A stretch of DNA of 64,000 nucleotides from Lineus longissimus (taxonomy: Eukaryota; Nemertea; Pilidiophora; Heteronemertea; Lineidae), in contig NC_088321.1 of the NCBI RefSeq assembly GCF_910592395.1, forward strand, positions 5,396,001 to 5,460,000, given 5' to 3'. Below are positions 12,613 to 23,122 of this stretch, piece after piece; the stretch's first letter is position 1; each line of letters starts with the position of its first letter. A program made the position numbers and the translations under genes. The notes under the pieces are model-generated. The model ran no database searches and had not been told where the DNA came from. It was given only the letters and a program-made list of their open reading frames with translations.

Positions 12613-13656
12613 CTGAGCAAGGCGATCAAAATTCATAAGAAAAGGAGGTCATTATAGACTACTAGTACGAGCACTGTCCGACACTTAAATTGGTGGAGTG
12701 CGTGTGTGTTTGGCGGGGGGGGGGGGCTCTGACATATGTGAGTATGATAAGTAATAAGTACATTCATCAATTACATAACAGTGTATATAAGGAGTACCTG
12801 GCAGAGTGATCCAATATCTGTAGCAGTATGCATGTTACAGTATTTTGTTATCTGTCAAGAGTTACTGGTACATACTGTGGAGACGCTATTAAGCCTGTTG
12901 AACAGTACCTGTGGAAAAAGCCTACATGACGTGTGATAGGCCTACCGGAACTTAACCGGCTTAATAGAGTAGACACAGTATATTATTTGTTAGGCAGCCG
13001 TTATATAGGAATGAACAATTCACTTATGAGGCAAACATGTACGTATCAATTGTTGAAATCTGTATCAGGCCAGCTGCATAATCAGGCCATGATACAGAAA
13101 TGGAGGATGATCTGCTCCAATAAATGTTGTGCTTTCTCAGAACTACTTTTTTGGCTCACGGAGCAAGGGGATCAAAATTCATATGACGATAGTACGAGCA
13201 CTGCACCCCTTAAATACGTGGAGTGCGTGTGTGTTTGGTGGGGGGGGGGGGGGGGTGGCGCTCTGACATCTGTGAGTATGATAAAGTAATAAGTACATTC
13301 ATCAATTATATGAACAGTACTTGGTTTATCGCTCTGTCACATTATCGTGTATATATCTATAAGGAGTACCTGGCAGAGTGATCCAATATCTGTAGCAGTA
13401 GGCATGTTACAGTATTTTGTTATCTGTCAAGAGTTACTGGTACATACTGTGGAGACGCTATTAAGCCTGTTGAACAGTACCTGTGGAAAAAGCCTACATG
13501 ACGTGTGATAGGCCTACCGGAACTTAACCGGCTTAATAGAGTAGACACAGTATATTGTTTGTTAGGCAGCCGTTACATAAGAATGTACAATTCACTTATG
13601 AGGCGAACATGTATGTATCAATTGTTGAAATCTGTATCAGGCCAGCTGCATAGACA
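12613..13656. repeat. Tandem duplication, ~0.55-0.57 kb period, two copies
   Basis: Copy 1 is ~12613-13075 and copy 2 ~13160-13656. They share a G-rich run preceded by GTGCGTGTGTGTTTGG, the phrase TAAGGAGTACCTGGCAGAG, and a stretch ending in CAGGCCAGCTGCATA. The open frames starting at 12933 and 13505 are the same sequence 572 bases apart. Copy 2 carries a ~40-bp insertion (TTGGTTTATCGCTCTGTCAC region). No coding motif is recognised, so this is taken as a segmental tandem repeat. Confidence 0.8.
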
Positions 13657-13689
13657 AGACAACCACTCGCGTGATATTTCAGCTCAAAA

Positions 13690-14050
13690 AACACACTCGT
13701 TTGGTTTTCTTATTTTATTTGACCTACTTTTCTAGGTCGCAGAGGTCAGTTTTTACCTGTGGCATTTTACAATGCCGGCACGTTTTGTAACTGCTTTAGC
13801 TACTGATCCCTGACTTGGCACAAAAGTATCACTTGGTGGCCCTGACTCATAGACCGAACTGCGATCTTTTATGGTAAACGGTTTGGCCACCAGGGGGCAA
13901 AACGTCAAAAGTTATAATTTTCACGAGATTTTTATGGCAGACACTTCTAGCAAGGGGGAATCATGTAACTAATGGGTTTCTTATTTGACCTACTTTTCAA
14001 GGTCACAGAGGTCAAAGCTAGCTAAATCACCGAATGGTAGCATGTTTTGT
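13690..14050 (-). repeat. AR repeat, inverted copy
   Basis: Minus-orientation copy with one monomer and part of a second. It holds an exact CCACCAGGGGGC at 13887-13898 and the half-site block TCAAGGTCACAGAGGTCA at 13997-14014. A second, degraded half-site block is near 13716. Confidence 0.75.
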
Positions 14051-14394
14051 TTCTATTTGAGCTAGAAGGTTCTAAACCATCTAGGGACCCTCTATTCATA
14101 CCCTAAATCTTGGTCTGTTAAGACAGTAAGTATGGCTGCCAGGTGGCCATCTTAAAAATCAAATGAAGTCCTATTCATTGAAAGCATGACAAAAAAAAAT
14201 ACACACTGCTTTATACCAATGTCCTAAACAGTGCTGTAAGCTAAACCTGTTTGAACACAAACGTGAGCACATGGTCCATGGACCATTTAATTTAAGCCAA
14301 TCACAGCTCGCACTCCTTGACCGGCCAGGATTAATTCATGCATCTTGAACTTTGACTGTTAGAGGTAATGATTTGAATCTTGGTACAATTGTAA

Positions 14395-15060
14395 AAGACA
14401 TTTTTTAAAGACCTCATGTCTGAAAATATATTTGAGGAAAAGTCTTTTCACGAAAATAATATTGTGATTTGAAAAATTTGATTTTCTTAAAATCGCTCCC
14501 GTCTCTTATAGTGATGAAAAAGCCTTTTCACGAAAAAAACCCCGGGATTTGAAAAATTTACTTTTCATAACTGCTCCCGTCTCTATAGTGATGAAAATGT
14601 CTTTTCCCGAAAAAAAAAATTGGGATTTGAACATTTTCTTGAAATTGCTCCTGTCTCTGTTTTTCTGTTTCGCGAAACGAAAGGGGGGGGGGGGGTTAAA
14701 AAATGAAATTTTACAGAAAATTACTGCTGTAACTTTATTGTAAGAAAAGTCTTTTCACAAAAAAAATGGGATTTGAAAAATGACATTAGCTAAAATTTAT
14801 TCTTTTCTCTACATTGATCAAGGAAAGTCTTTTCACGAAAAAAAAATGGTTTTTGAAAAATGAAATTATCTATAAAAAATTATCTTGTTTCTGTAGTATT
14901 AAGACTGGTCTTTTCTCAAACAAAATATTTCGGATCGGAAAAATGGAATTTAAAAAAATTACTCCTTTTTCTTGCAATTGAGAAGTGGTCTTTTTTCAAA
15001 TAAATATATCATCCCTCTAGATATTCATTGAGAAAGTCTATTCACAAAACTATGTCATTT
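14395..15060. repeat. Diverged ~75-82-bp tandem array, about 8 units
   Basis: Each unit begins near GTCTTTTCACGAAAA, followed by GGGATTTGAAAAAT and an AT-rich tail with GCTCCYGTCTCT in the first three units. Divergence increases along the array. There is no coding potential. Confidence 0.7.
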
Positions 15061-17127
15061 TTACTATTCAAGGTACATGTTCTTATTCAAGTGTGTGGTT
15101 TGGCCAATGTTTTACTCATAATTTTGTAAATATATCGTACATGAAGTAAAAGCAGTTGTACAAACAGTATAAGTCCAGTAGTCTTTAATAAATTATGATC
15201 CTTCAAGAATCAAAGGTGTTTCGTCTTAATTAATTTTAACATTTTCACGACATTCGGCTAACTAGTGCACAATGCTGAAAATGATGATGGATCGCTCAGC
15301 CATATCACTTTCCATTCAACAGAGGAGGAAAATGTTCAAGAAATAGGCGTAGATTTATTTTTGACACATGGCACTAGATAATTTACTCGAAAAAAGTCAT
15401 TTTGAATATTCACTGGAAGAAAAGTACCTGAAAAACAGGCATTTATTTAAGGACGAAGCAACTTCTTACTTTTCACTTTTAGATCTTATTCCATTTAGAG
15501 AACATTGATTAAATATGAGCACACTGCAATTTAGGATAGGATAGGTAGGATCCTTGATATTGAGACCGACCGGTGAAAAAGTGCGCAGTCGTTGCATCAT
15601 CATGGACTCTTTGACAAGTCTGGTGTTCTAGGGGCATGGATATATCATAAAGCTAGAGTTGAACCACAGTAGATTTTTGGAAATATTTAGGTTGATAAGG
15701 TGCGCATTTACTTTTGATTAACAGGGTATTCGGATCGACTGGTGGTCCAGGAAAATAGAAATGCATTTACCCGGTGTACCAGCGATAGCAGTCCTAAGGT
15801 TAGTTGCCCCCAAACAAAACATTTGTATTGTCAACGGTTATGGTTAGGGTTAGTTGTATACTCGGAAAAATAGAACACAACGCCTTAATCTGCTGTTACA
15901 ATAGAAAGCGGACTATGGTTCAAGGGGGTCTTTGATCGCTTTCACACCGGTATATACCATGCTGTAGTGAAGGGCATGTTAAATGAATACAAATTTGCTG
16001 AAACTTATTAGGTATTTATAGTAGTAGTTCATTGGTCAACACTGAACACAACAGCAATGTTTGAATTTAAATATAGTATGTAAATATATTATATACAATT
16101 TGAAATGTTCAGATTCAATTACAAATTCCAAATAGTTAGCAAACATACCGGTAGGCCTTTAAGGTATAACATGTACATTTTTTTTTCTTCATTAAAAAGG
16201 TCTGATGGCCCATCATATCAAGACAATGCGTCTTGTCTCTAATTCTTGTTTGCCTAGTATAACTCTTGGTAGTGAAATAGATTTCTTGCTGTTGGCAGCT
16301 GGAATGAACTTGACCATCATAAACTGTTCCTCCAAATCAGGATCTCCTCTGTACCATTTGAACTATGATTGATTTGTTTCAGAGTTGTCATCTTCATACG
16401 ACAGAACCTACATGAACTAACGTAAAAAACTGAACTGCTGTGATGCTGCGTATTACGTAATATATTGTTCCAAGGAGACCAGCAAGTATCCATGTCTCTC
16501 AGTCAAACGTCAACCCCTACAGTTTATGACAAGGACAAACAGAGTGGCCAGACTAAAATGCCGTTCTGCCAGAAAACAAGTTGGTAATAGCCAATAACTT
16601 TCTTGGATACAACACTGGCTTGATATATTATAGTGTTTGTGATGGAACAAGTCAGACCTGTCTTTGCAGGAGGTGTTGACCAAGAGGAGCTTCTGTGGTG
16701 TGCAACCAATTTGGAATCAAATGAATGTTTTTAAAGTCCAAGTTCTCAGTTGGTGTCAATATCTGGAGGGTTTTTCATGAATTTGATGACGGTGATTGTG
16801 ATGTTTAGGCCCAATTCTGGCTCATCAAGTTAAAGTGGTCAAGTTGAAGTCTCTTTTGGCACCAGTAATGTTAAAATTGTCACTGGAAGCTACCATTATG
16901 GAGCATTTTGCCTGACTGATGCATTGTATACAACAATGTGAGACATGCAACAAATGACATGTAGAATATTGCCCTTACAGCAAAATATACTCAGAGACAT
17001 AGCGCTGGCGAAATGTATACACTTGAATACCAAGATGAAACGTTGAATAACAATAGAATAAACACTTTTATTGTTACAAACCACATTGAATTTTACAATG
17101 CTAGTGTACAAACAAGTGATATGCATA
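15061..17127. other. Intergenic; one short copy of the integrase-like 3' end
   Basis: No gene recognised. On the minus strand 15453-15496 matches 4156-4199, the stop codon and start of the 3' UTR of the integrase-like gene, over 44 bases with one mismatch. The remainder is AT-rich and unremarkable. Confidence 0.45.
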
Positions 17128-18680
17128 TACAAATATTTTCGAAAACAAGTCACTAATATTAAAGCGCGATATTGCACTTTTTAACCTTTGTCCCCTGGTG
17201 ACCTAGTTGAGAATCAGATCAAACCGAAATTCGGTGTCAGAAGTTATAATTATGATGTAGGAGGTGTTTGTACCAAATTTCAAGTTCATAGCTTTACAGG
17301 TTAAGAAACGTGCCATAGTTACACTCAAACGGCAAATTTACGCCATTTGACATCTGTTACATTAAGATTAGGTCATTTATCAAAAACCTGTATGATATGT
17401 GATGTATCCTTGCTAGGAGAACCTATTGTGGGCATTATGGATTTTAAGGTTTAGTTCTTTATCATTATTTCCTATGGTCCCTTTAAGGCTGTGCAGCAGA
17501 CAGGCCTGGGTCGTTAAGATAATCCTTTGTTTTCCAGATAGTGATAAGGCTTGTGTTGGCATTGTTTACTGGTTGGGGATTTCACACATTCGTTAATACT
17601 GAGGGGAAGTTTGTATTGTTCTAGTGTCATGTGTCTTAGCCTATCGTGTAGTGATCTAAATTATGTAACGGGGTTATATTTTGGGCTGGGACTACTTGGG
17701 ATGTTCACTCCTTTAGTATTGAATTCATTGTGTTCCTACTCCTCGGGGTAAGTATATAAACTGGGGTTTTCTGCTAGATTCTTCAGTGTGGCAAGCCTCG
17801 AGCTGTGCACTCAACCTCTCTTCAGATTCAATGTTAAGGCGCTGAACTCATCTATCGCTCTTGGAAAGTGTATGTTATAGCGCTGCCTTTCTTTGTGAGA
17901 CAAACTTCTTAGAGTGTAGCGCTGCATTCAACCTCTCTTCCGAGTTTATGTTATAGCGCTGAACTCATCTATTGCTCTTGGAAAGTGTATGTTACAGAGC
18001 TGCACCAACCTCTGTTTTTTTTCTGCTTAGAATTGCATGTTTTAGCGCTGCCTTTCTGTGTGAAACAAACTTCTCTGAGAGAGAGTACACTTGTTCACTC
18101 ATCATTTAATTAGAGTCCAAGGTTGTGGACATTGAATATATTCTGAGACAATGAATATCCTGTTGAGGTTTAGTCCGAGGTTTATAGTGCGCAAGTCACA
18201 GTTGTGACAGAAGTTTGAGGTTGTAAATATAAGAACTGAGTTGTGGGATGATTATGATGACGTAATACATGTTTGTAAATAGAAGTTTGAAGTCTGAATT
18301 ATGAATAAAGATAGTATATGGAGATCAGTTGTTTCTGGTTATAAACACTAGATAGTTAAGTGTTTCCTGCCCCGTTTTAGCAGGACCTTCATATTGGATT
18401 AGTTTGAAAGTGGCTAGTCTTCTTACTGCTAGGATGACTTAGTCACAACCTTATCATAACATTTTTATCAAAAACGAGTCACTTATAAGCGAGATATAAT
18501 ACTTTTTGCCCCCTGGTGGTCAAGTCAAGAGTCAGATTGGACCAAAATTCAGTGTCGAAGGTCACCTGACCTGGGAGTACAAAGTTTCAAGTCCATAGCC
18601 CTAGCCATTAAGAAACGTGCACCACTCTTTTTGAAACAGGATACATACAACTACATTATTCCCCTACCGTGAGCCAAAAA
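17128..18680 (+). repeat. AR repeat split by a ~1-kb insertion
   Basis: The left part, 17128-17427, ends in GATGTATCCTTGCTAGGAG. The right part, ~18457-18680, resumes with TTTTTATCAAAAACGAGTCA and contains an exact GCCCCCTGGTGG at 18508-18519 and the family 3' end CCCCTACCGTGAGCCAAAAA. In other copies these two pieces are directly adjacent, so the sequence between them is an insertion. Confidence 0.7.
17428..18456 (+). mobile_element. Insert in AR repeat, LTR-like (solo LTR candidate)
   Basis: Interrupts the AR copy. It contains GTATATAAACTGG at ~17752, a TATA box about 30 bases before a likely start (CTTCAGTGTG), and AATAAAG at ~18303 as a polyA signal. Its outer parts include TGATAAGGCTTGTG (~17543) and, inverted, TGATAAGGTTGTGAC (~18440-18454). 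The inner 17810-18070 has a ~120-bp repeat rich in AGCGCTG. The order TATA - start - polyA signal suggests a solo LTR. No clean target duplication was found, so the class is uncertain. Confidence 0.4.
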
Positions 18681-18960
18681 CCGTACAGTACACACAACCT
18701 TTATTATGGGCGGTTATTACCGCAAATAAAGACAAACCAAAGCAAAGACACTTGTGTAGCATATCAAGGACACGTAGATTGATACTCCTGTGTGCAACAT
18801 CAAAGACATCTGGAATGCATGTTTTGTTTTTGTTTGATACAGCATACCTCTCTGGACCATACCCCACGTCAAAGATAACGATGCGAAGTCAACAGGCGGC
18901 GCCACCGTCTTGGGAAAAGTAATGGTCCTTCTGATTTACATATCAATAGCCGATGTGAGT

Positions 18961-21020
18961 TTTTAGACAACTTGGAGATTTTTTTGGAGCTGGCAATATT
19001 ATTGTATGCGGACGATATGATTCTTATGGCAGATGATCCTAACGAGTTACAAAACGCCCTGAACTTATTGCACGATTACTGTGAGGAGTGGCATCTGATC
19101 GTAAATATTAAGAAAACCAAGGAAATGATGTTTTTTCGGGGAAAGCTAAGAGTAAATATACCGGAATTTAGATATAATGGGGGTAGGGTCGAGTTGGTAG
19201 ATCATTTCACATACTTAGGCGTAACATTCTCATATAATGGAAATTTTGCGAGGGCAATAAAAGATAGATATAATAAAGGTATGAAAGCCATGTTTGGTGT
19301 ACTGAGAGCGTGTAGAAAGAAGACTTTCTCTTATGGTCGAATTGAGTCTAGACATATTTGACCAAGTAGTCACACCAGTTTTGCTATATGGTAGTGAGGT
19401 GTGGGGTAACCAAAACACCGAGTTGCTGGATCGTGTACAAGTTAAATTTTGCAAATATTTGCTGCGATTACCGTTAAGAACTCTTACAGTAATGGTAATG
19501 GGAGAACTTGGGCGATACTCTTTGAAGATTCACATAGCCGTGCGAATGTTACCTTTTTGGAACAGACTCAGAATTGGAATGAAATGGTCCAGGGACCATG
19601 TGCTCACCTGTGTCAAAGGGGAGGCTATGGAGTCAGTGATTCTGACATTGGTAAAGCTGTATATATCATTTTATGGTCAGACCAGCAATTGTCAATGATC
19701 CCTGTATGGTGCACATGATGTGCATTTGATGTAACACTGCAAGAAGTACCTGCCATATTTTATTCAAATTTTTCAGACGTAGGCGAGTAATCGCATATTT
19801 TCATTGTTGACCTTTGGCCCCCTATTTGCCAAACCGTAAATCGTATGACGCCACGATTCAGTCTCTGAGTAAAGGTCACCCAAGGGTATATATGTACCAA
19901 GTTTGAGTTCAATAGCCTCAGCGGTTACAAAACGTGCTACCATTGACTAACAGCGGTGCCGTCGGCGAACTTTGACCTATCTTACCTTGAAAATTAGGTC
20001 AAATCAAAAACCCGGAGGATATGTGATGTCCCATTAGTAGAAGTACCTACCATATTTTTTTCAAATTTTTCGGACCAGTAATAAGGGAGAAAACGCATTT
20101 CTTCATTTTTTACCTTTGGCCCCCTGGTGGCCAAACCGTGAAACATATGAGACCGCGTTTTGGTCTCTGAGTAGTGGTCACCAAGGGGTACATGTGTACT
20201 AAGTTTCAGTTCAGTGGCTTTAGCGGTAACAAAACGTGCCACCCATGTCTAACGACGACAGACGACGACGAACGACGACGGATGCTGCGTGATGGTAAAG
20301 GCTCACAGGTGAGCCAAAAACAGATAAATGGGCTTATATCTTTTATAACATAACTAGGGAGCATTTAGACAAGGGTTATTTGAACCAAGGCTGGTGTAAA
20401 AGTGTGAAAACTGTTCTAGACAGCTGTGGCCTCACTCAAATTTGGTATACTCCCGAGGTTTTGTCCCTACGAGAACTGAAAATTGTAGTTGAACAGATAA
20501 TGAGAGACCAGTGTGAACAACTATCAATGGAGAAACGAGGTAAATAACGATTTCAGATGTACAATTTATAGAGTGTTTAAACAAAACCTGAATATGGAGC
20601 CCTATGTTAAAAAATTACCATTATATCAAACGGTCAGTATTTGTAAATTTCGTACTGGATCTATAAAATTCCCAGAAACAGTAACCAAAATGTATAGAAA
20701 TGAGACTGCTGAAATTATTTGTGGTCTTTGTGACCAGGTTTGTGTAAGAGAGGAACTTCATTATTTTATTACGTGTCCGTATTTCCGTCACATGCGAGTA
20801 AGGTTGTTTCCAAACTTAAAAGAATTACCTCAGGTTTTTTATCATGAATTTTTCCATCGCATTATGACTAAATGTTCCCGGGTAAACTTAGACAATATTC
20901 ATAGTTTTTGTAAAGAATTCATCAGCTTGGTCCACCATATGTAAATGTTAAATCATGTAACCTCTTATACCCGAAAGGGTTTTTTGGAGAGAAATAAATT
21001 ATGTTATGTTATGTTATGTT
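18961..21020 (+). pseudogene. 5'-truncated LINE ORF2 (RT to 3' tail), interrupted
   Basis: The reverse transcriptase is present from the catalytic YADDMILMAD (~19004) onward, then VDHFTYLGVTFSYNG. After a frameshift near 19355 it continues VVTPVLLYGSEVWG. AR monomers at ~19730-20324 interrupt the frame. It resumes at ~20334 (WCKSVKTVLDSCGL) and, after a further shift, ends with ICGLCDQVCVREELHYFITC, the Cys-rich C-terminus common to CR1/L2-like elements, with a stop at 20944. The 3' end has a (TTATG)n tail at ~20996-21020. Endonuclease and N-terminal RT are absent, as in target-primed truncation. Confidence 0.8.
19730..20324 (+). repeat. AR repeat, two monomers with 3' end
   Basis: Two monomers, then a GACGACGAC-rich segment and GGTGAGCCAAAAA. 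The second monomer has an exact GCCCCCTGGTGG at 20119-20130; the first has the degraded GCCCCCTATTTG. Inserted in the LINE reading frame. Confidence 0.75.
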
Positions 21021-21543
21021 TAAAAACGACATCGACAACTTCAGGTTTTTGTTGATATAAGCGACTAGCGGGAAAATGCACATGTGTTGTTATGTCACTA
21101 TTGCATCTATTCGTAGTAGACTGTCGTATTTTGAGATCCCCTTTCTTTTCAACATCATCAATCATACTAGTATATCATAACCATTAGAGATAAGTTAGAA
21201 AACTGTGTCAACCTCCTTCAACAAGTTGTTGGAATAATGGGGAGAGAGGTGGCGAATAACAACAACGTCAACAGGCATACGGCCGCCAGCAATCTACAGT
21301 GGCGCCGCCTGTTGACTTCGCATCGTTATCTTTGACGTGGTGTATGGTCCAGATGTCTTTGATGTGGCACACATAGGAGTATCAATCTATTCTACGTGTC
21401 CTTGATATGCTACACAAGTGTCTTTGCTTTGGTTTGTCTTTATTTGCGGTAATAACCGCCCAGGAGTATCAATCTACGTGTCCTTGATATGCTACACAAG
21501 TGTCTTTGCTTTGGTTTGTCTTTATTTGCGGTAATAACCGCCC

Positions 21544-22214
21544 ATACTTTATCCTTCATATACATATATGCAGGTAAATTATTCACCAAACTTTGTCCGA
21601 TAGTTTAATACATAACATTCACATGTCAAAGTTCCATCTCAAAGTCTTCTCTTCAACTGGAACTTGCATGTACAGCCGATGAGTGATCGAAAAAGGTCCA
21701 GGTCAAAGTACTCTACAATTAAAATATGATCCTTTCAAGATCCACAAGTCATCCCCACCAACAGAGCAACTCAAAATACATGCACAACAATCAGGTCAGG
21801 ACTGCACATCATATTCGGACTGCACTTCAGACACATTTCCGTGAAGGTTATAAGATCCCTGGGCGGAGGCAGGGGCTAAAAATTATGCCAGGCTGGTGAA
21901 AAAAGTGGTTGAGTTGAGTATGAAACGCACTACAGACAACTTTTTAGCACATCTCAGTGAGAATTTTGCGTGCAACAAAATTCAAGGTTATTTGTCCATG
22001 TGTCTTAGCCCAGTAGCTAAATCGGCACTTTGTTTACCTTCAAGTTCTAATGCAGCTATTTTAAATGGAATAACACCAAGTTCAGCCAACTTGGCATTGG
22101 TCTCTAACACTGATTGAGCAACCCCTCACCGAACGGCAGTGCACTGAAAATGACTGCATCACACTGCTTTTGACAGAAACCCCCACTGCATATGACTTAT
22201 TAGGCATGCCATTT
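21544..22214. other. No gene recognised
   Basis: No coding motif or transposon end seen. CACTGC words recur near 22130-22190 and again at 23130-23340 on the other side of the next element. Confidence 0.4.
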
Positions 22215-23122
22215 TTTCTTATGGTGTGTTCACACTGGATGCGAATTGAAACCGAATTCCGTAGAGCGCTCTCCGGAATACGAATTGGTTAATCCAGTTT
22301 CAGAACGGTCGCGTCACACTGGCCCGAATACGCATTCAAATCGGTTTAAAACGCGCCACACTCAATGCATACTAACGACGCGCCATCTATTATTATTATT
22401 ATTATTATTATTATTTATTAACCTCCCATATGGGGGAATAAAATTTACAAGTACAAAACATATAAGTGTATAATATCACAGTATCACACAGTCATTATTA
22501 ACAAGTTAAAATCGCGTAAGGTGCTTGACCATTTCCATCTCCCGGCCATGCCTATTGCCAAAGTTCGGGTCAAAGAGGAGTGTCCTCAGCGAGTCGACAC
22601 CACCGTCGCTAAATGCGGAGAATCCCGGCCTCGCCCTCGAAAACGAGGCCAAAACCGGGGAAAACCCAGCCGCGACGATGTTGCTGACCAGTGTACCTTT
22701 GACCAACGAACCGGCGGCAACATACCTTGCCAGGAAATGGAAATGCAAGTCACGTGCAAGGGAGTTGATTTTTCCCTATTCTATGGCATAACGAAAAACG
22801 ATTTGAGTTAATGAGATAATTTAAATACATCAGTTAACTAGTTCGGAGCACTAGTTCCCGCGGTCAAAGGTCACTTTCCATGCGCCGGGCGCATGCGCAG
22901 TGCGATCGAAAATCTTCATTCGTATCAAGCGCGTCACACTTGAAATCTCAATACGGTTTCGTTGATTCGGATTAGCTGATTCGCATTCAATTCGGTTTAA
23001 GAACCGTGTTGGTTAAAGCGGATTGAGATCGGTATGAACCGAATTGAGTGTGACGCCCCAATACGTATCAACGTTTTAATTCGAAATCAATTCGTGTTAA
23101 AACCCCAGTGTGACCACGGCAT
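22215..23122. mobile_element. DNA transposon-like element with imperfect TIRs, LINE nested
   Basis: The left end GTGTGTTCACACTGGATGCG and the inverted right end CCGTGGTCACACTGGGGTTT share TCACACTGG. Subterminal words CGAATTCGGTTTAA and GTCACACT recur several times on both sides, as in transposons with subterminal binding-site repeats. A LINE 3' end lies in the middle. Superfamily and target duplication could not be settled. Confidence 0.5.
22388..22800 (-). pseudogene. LINE 3'-end fragment
   Basis: Minus-strand frame ending GGVDSLRTLLFDPNFGN...EMVKHLTRF, closely like the C-terminus of the near-intact LINE at 44300-44400 (GVVDSLRSLLLDD...GLVKLLVRAF). After the stop come a short 3' UTR and an (AAT)n tail at 22388-22420. 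It is a strongly 5'-truncated copy of a related LINE. Confidence 0.75.

Larger units (their letters stand above)
18708..21543. mobile_element. Long inverted-repeat element containing a LINE
   Basis: The left arm, 18708-18906, starts GGGCGGTTATTACCGCAAAT and is repeated in inverted orientation at 21296-21543, ending GCGGTAATAACCGCCC. The right arm holds an extra ~80-bp tandem duplication near 21460-21543. The interior is occupied by a LINE fragment (18961-21020), itself split by AR monomers. This fits a fold-back type DNA element into which a LINE inserted, though the original interior is not recognisable. Confidence 0.6.
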
